7,684 bases of DNA from an uncultured Bacilli bacterium (GTDB lineage: Bacteria; Bacillota_I; Bacilli_A; RF39; UBA660): the NCBI GenBank assembly GCA_910587725.1, contig CAJUNG010000056.1, positions 1 through 7,684 of the forward strand. Reading direction: 5' to 3'. The translations under genes were made by a program, and so were the position numbers. Each line of letters opens with the position of its first letter. Positions within the stretch are counted from its first letter, which is position 1. Positions 7,632 to 7,684 of this stretch are shown here, in pieces. The notes beneath the pieces were generated by a model. It saw only the letters and a list, made by a program, of their open reading frames with translations. It had not been told where the DNA came from and ran no database searches.

Positions 7632-7684
7632 AATGAACCACCCCGCTGCAGAGCAGACGGGGTATCACAAGGTGTTACAACATC
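7628..7684 (-). CDS. Possible C-terminal tail of an element-encoded protein (TnpB-like?), partial
   Basis: A frame open from the window edge reads DVVTPCDTPSALQRGGSF and stops at TAA (7628-7630), using bases from the element end and the prs junction. In IS605-type elements the tnpB reading frame often runs close to or into the right end, so this could be its last codons. Eighteen residues carry no diagnostic motif, and the tail could equally be untranslated omega-RNA sequence. Confidence 0.2.
   Translation of the reverse strand, partial: DVVTPCDTPSALQRGGSF
7633..7684 (-). mobile_element. Probable right end of an IS200/IS605-type element (cut by window edge)
   Basis: The GC-rich tail differs sharply from its surroundings. 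On the minus strand it folds as ACCCCG-T-CTGC-TCT-GCAG-CGGGGT (7640-7663): a 10-bp stem with one unpaired T in the 5' arm and a 3-base loop. This is the hairpin form recognised by HUH (Y1) transposases of the IS200/IS605 family. Two bases after it comes TTCA (7634-7637), a plausible cleavage site at the usual short distance 3' of the right-end hairpin. GAT directly before the hairpin could be the guide that pairs with it. The boundary with prs lies within about 7630-7637. No transposase gene is in the window, so the family call rests on the hairpin and position only. Confidence 0.6.

Noticed and set aside
7640..7663. GC-rich hairpin as an ordinary rho-independent terminator
   Set aside because: It sits at a break in the prs frame. 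The minus-strand sequence after it (GGTTCATTTTAAG) has only four T, and these are six bases from the stem. The single bulged T and the sharp base-composition change fit an IS200/IS605 end better.
7633..7684. 3' end of a self-splicing group II intron interrupting prs
   Set aside because: The characteristic domain V stem (a conserved ~34-base hairpin with a GAAA-type loop near the 3' end) is not present. An IStron-type group I intron linked to IS605 cannot be excluded without the upstream sequence.
1..7684. CRISPR array, tRNA or rRNA gene, or TGA recoding
   Set aside because: I saw no regularly spaced repeats, cloverleaf or rRNA-like segments. TGA serves as a stop in the YmfF-like gene and tryptophans use TGG.

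Overview
The window looks like a chromosomal stretch from a low-GC, Bacilli-type Gram-positive bacterium, possibly an uncultured gut lineage. It is AT-rich, and every supported gene reads on the minus strand. Shine-Dalgarno sites are purine-rich, and the two best promoters are sigma-A-like. It carries the paired M16 peptidase genes (YmfF/YmfH type) typical of Firmicutes. TGA is used as a stop (end of the YmfF-like gene) and tryptophan is TGG, so this is not the Mycoplasma code.

In the direction of transcription (high to low coordinates): at the right edge, about 50 bases look like the right end of an IS200/IS605-type element, with a bulged-T hairpin. They abut the last ~99 codons of a ribose-phosphate pyrophosphokinase gene (prs), whose 5' part is absent. 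A strong intrinsic terminator overlaps the prs stop codon. Next comes topA (DNA topoisomerase I, complete, three C-terminal zinc motifs) with its own near-consensus promoter and a 15-bp-stem terminator. After that are a membrane-anchored NodB-type polysaccharide deacetylase, deoD (purine nucleoside phosphorylase), and an overlapping pair of M16 peptidase homologues: a catalytically degenerate YmfF-like protein, then a YmfH-like one with an intact HxxEH zinc site. The last 91 bases are intergenic and may hold the promoter of the next gene.

The transcription units I infer are: prs remnant (terminated); topA (own promoter, terminated); deacetylase (extended -10 promoter after the topA terminator); and deoD, whose promoter overlaps the deacetylase stop codon, probably continuing into ymfF-ymfH because no terminator lies between them. 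The functions are mostly housekeeping: DNA topology, nucleotide salvage, cell-surface glycan modification and peptidase activity.

I see no new multi-gene defence or biosynthetic system. The two points most worth a second look are the apparent IS200/IS605 end interrupting prs, with its implied TnpB/omega-RNA biology just outside the window, and a degenerate second copy of the NodB entry module inside the deacetylase.
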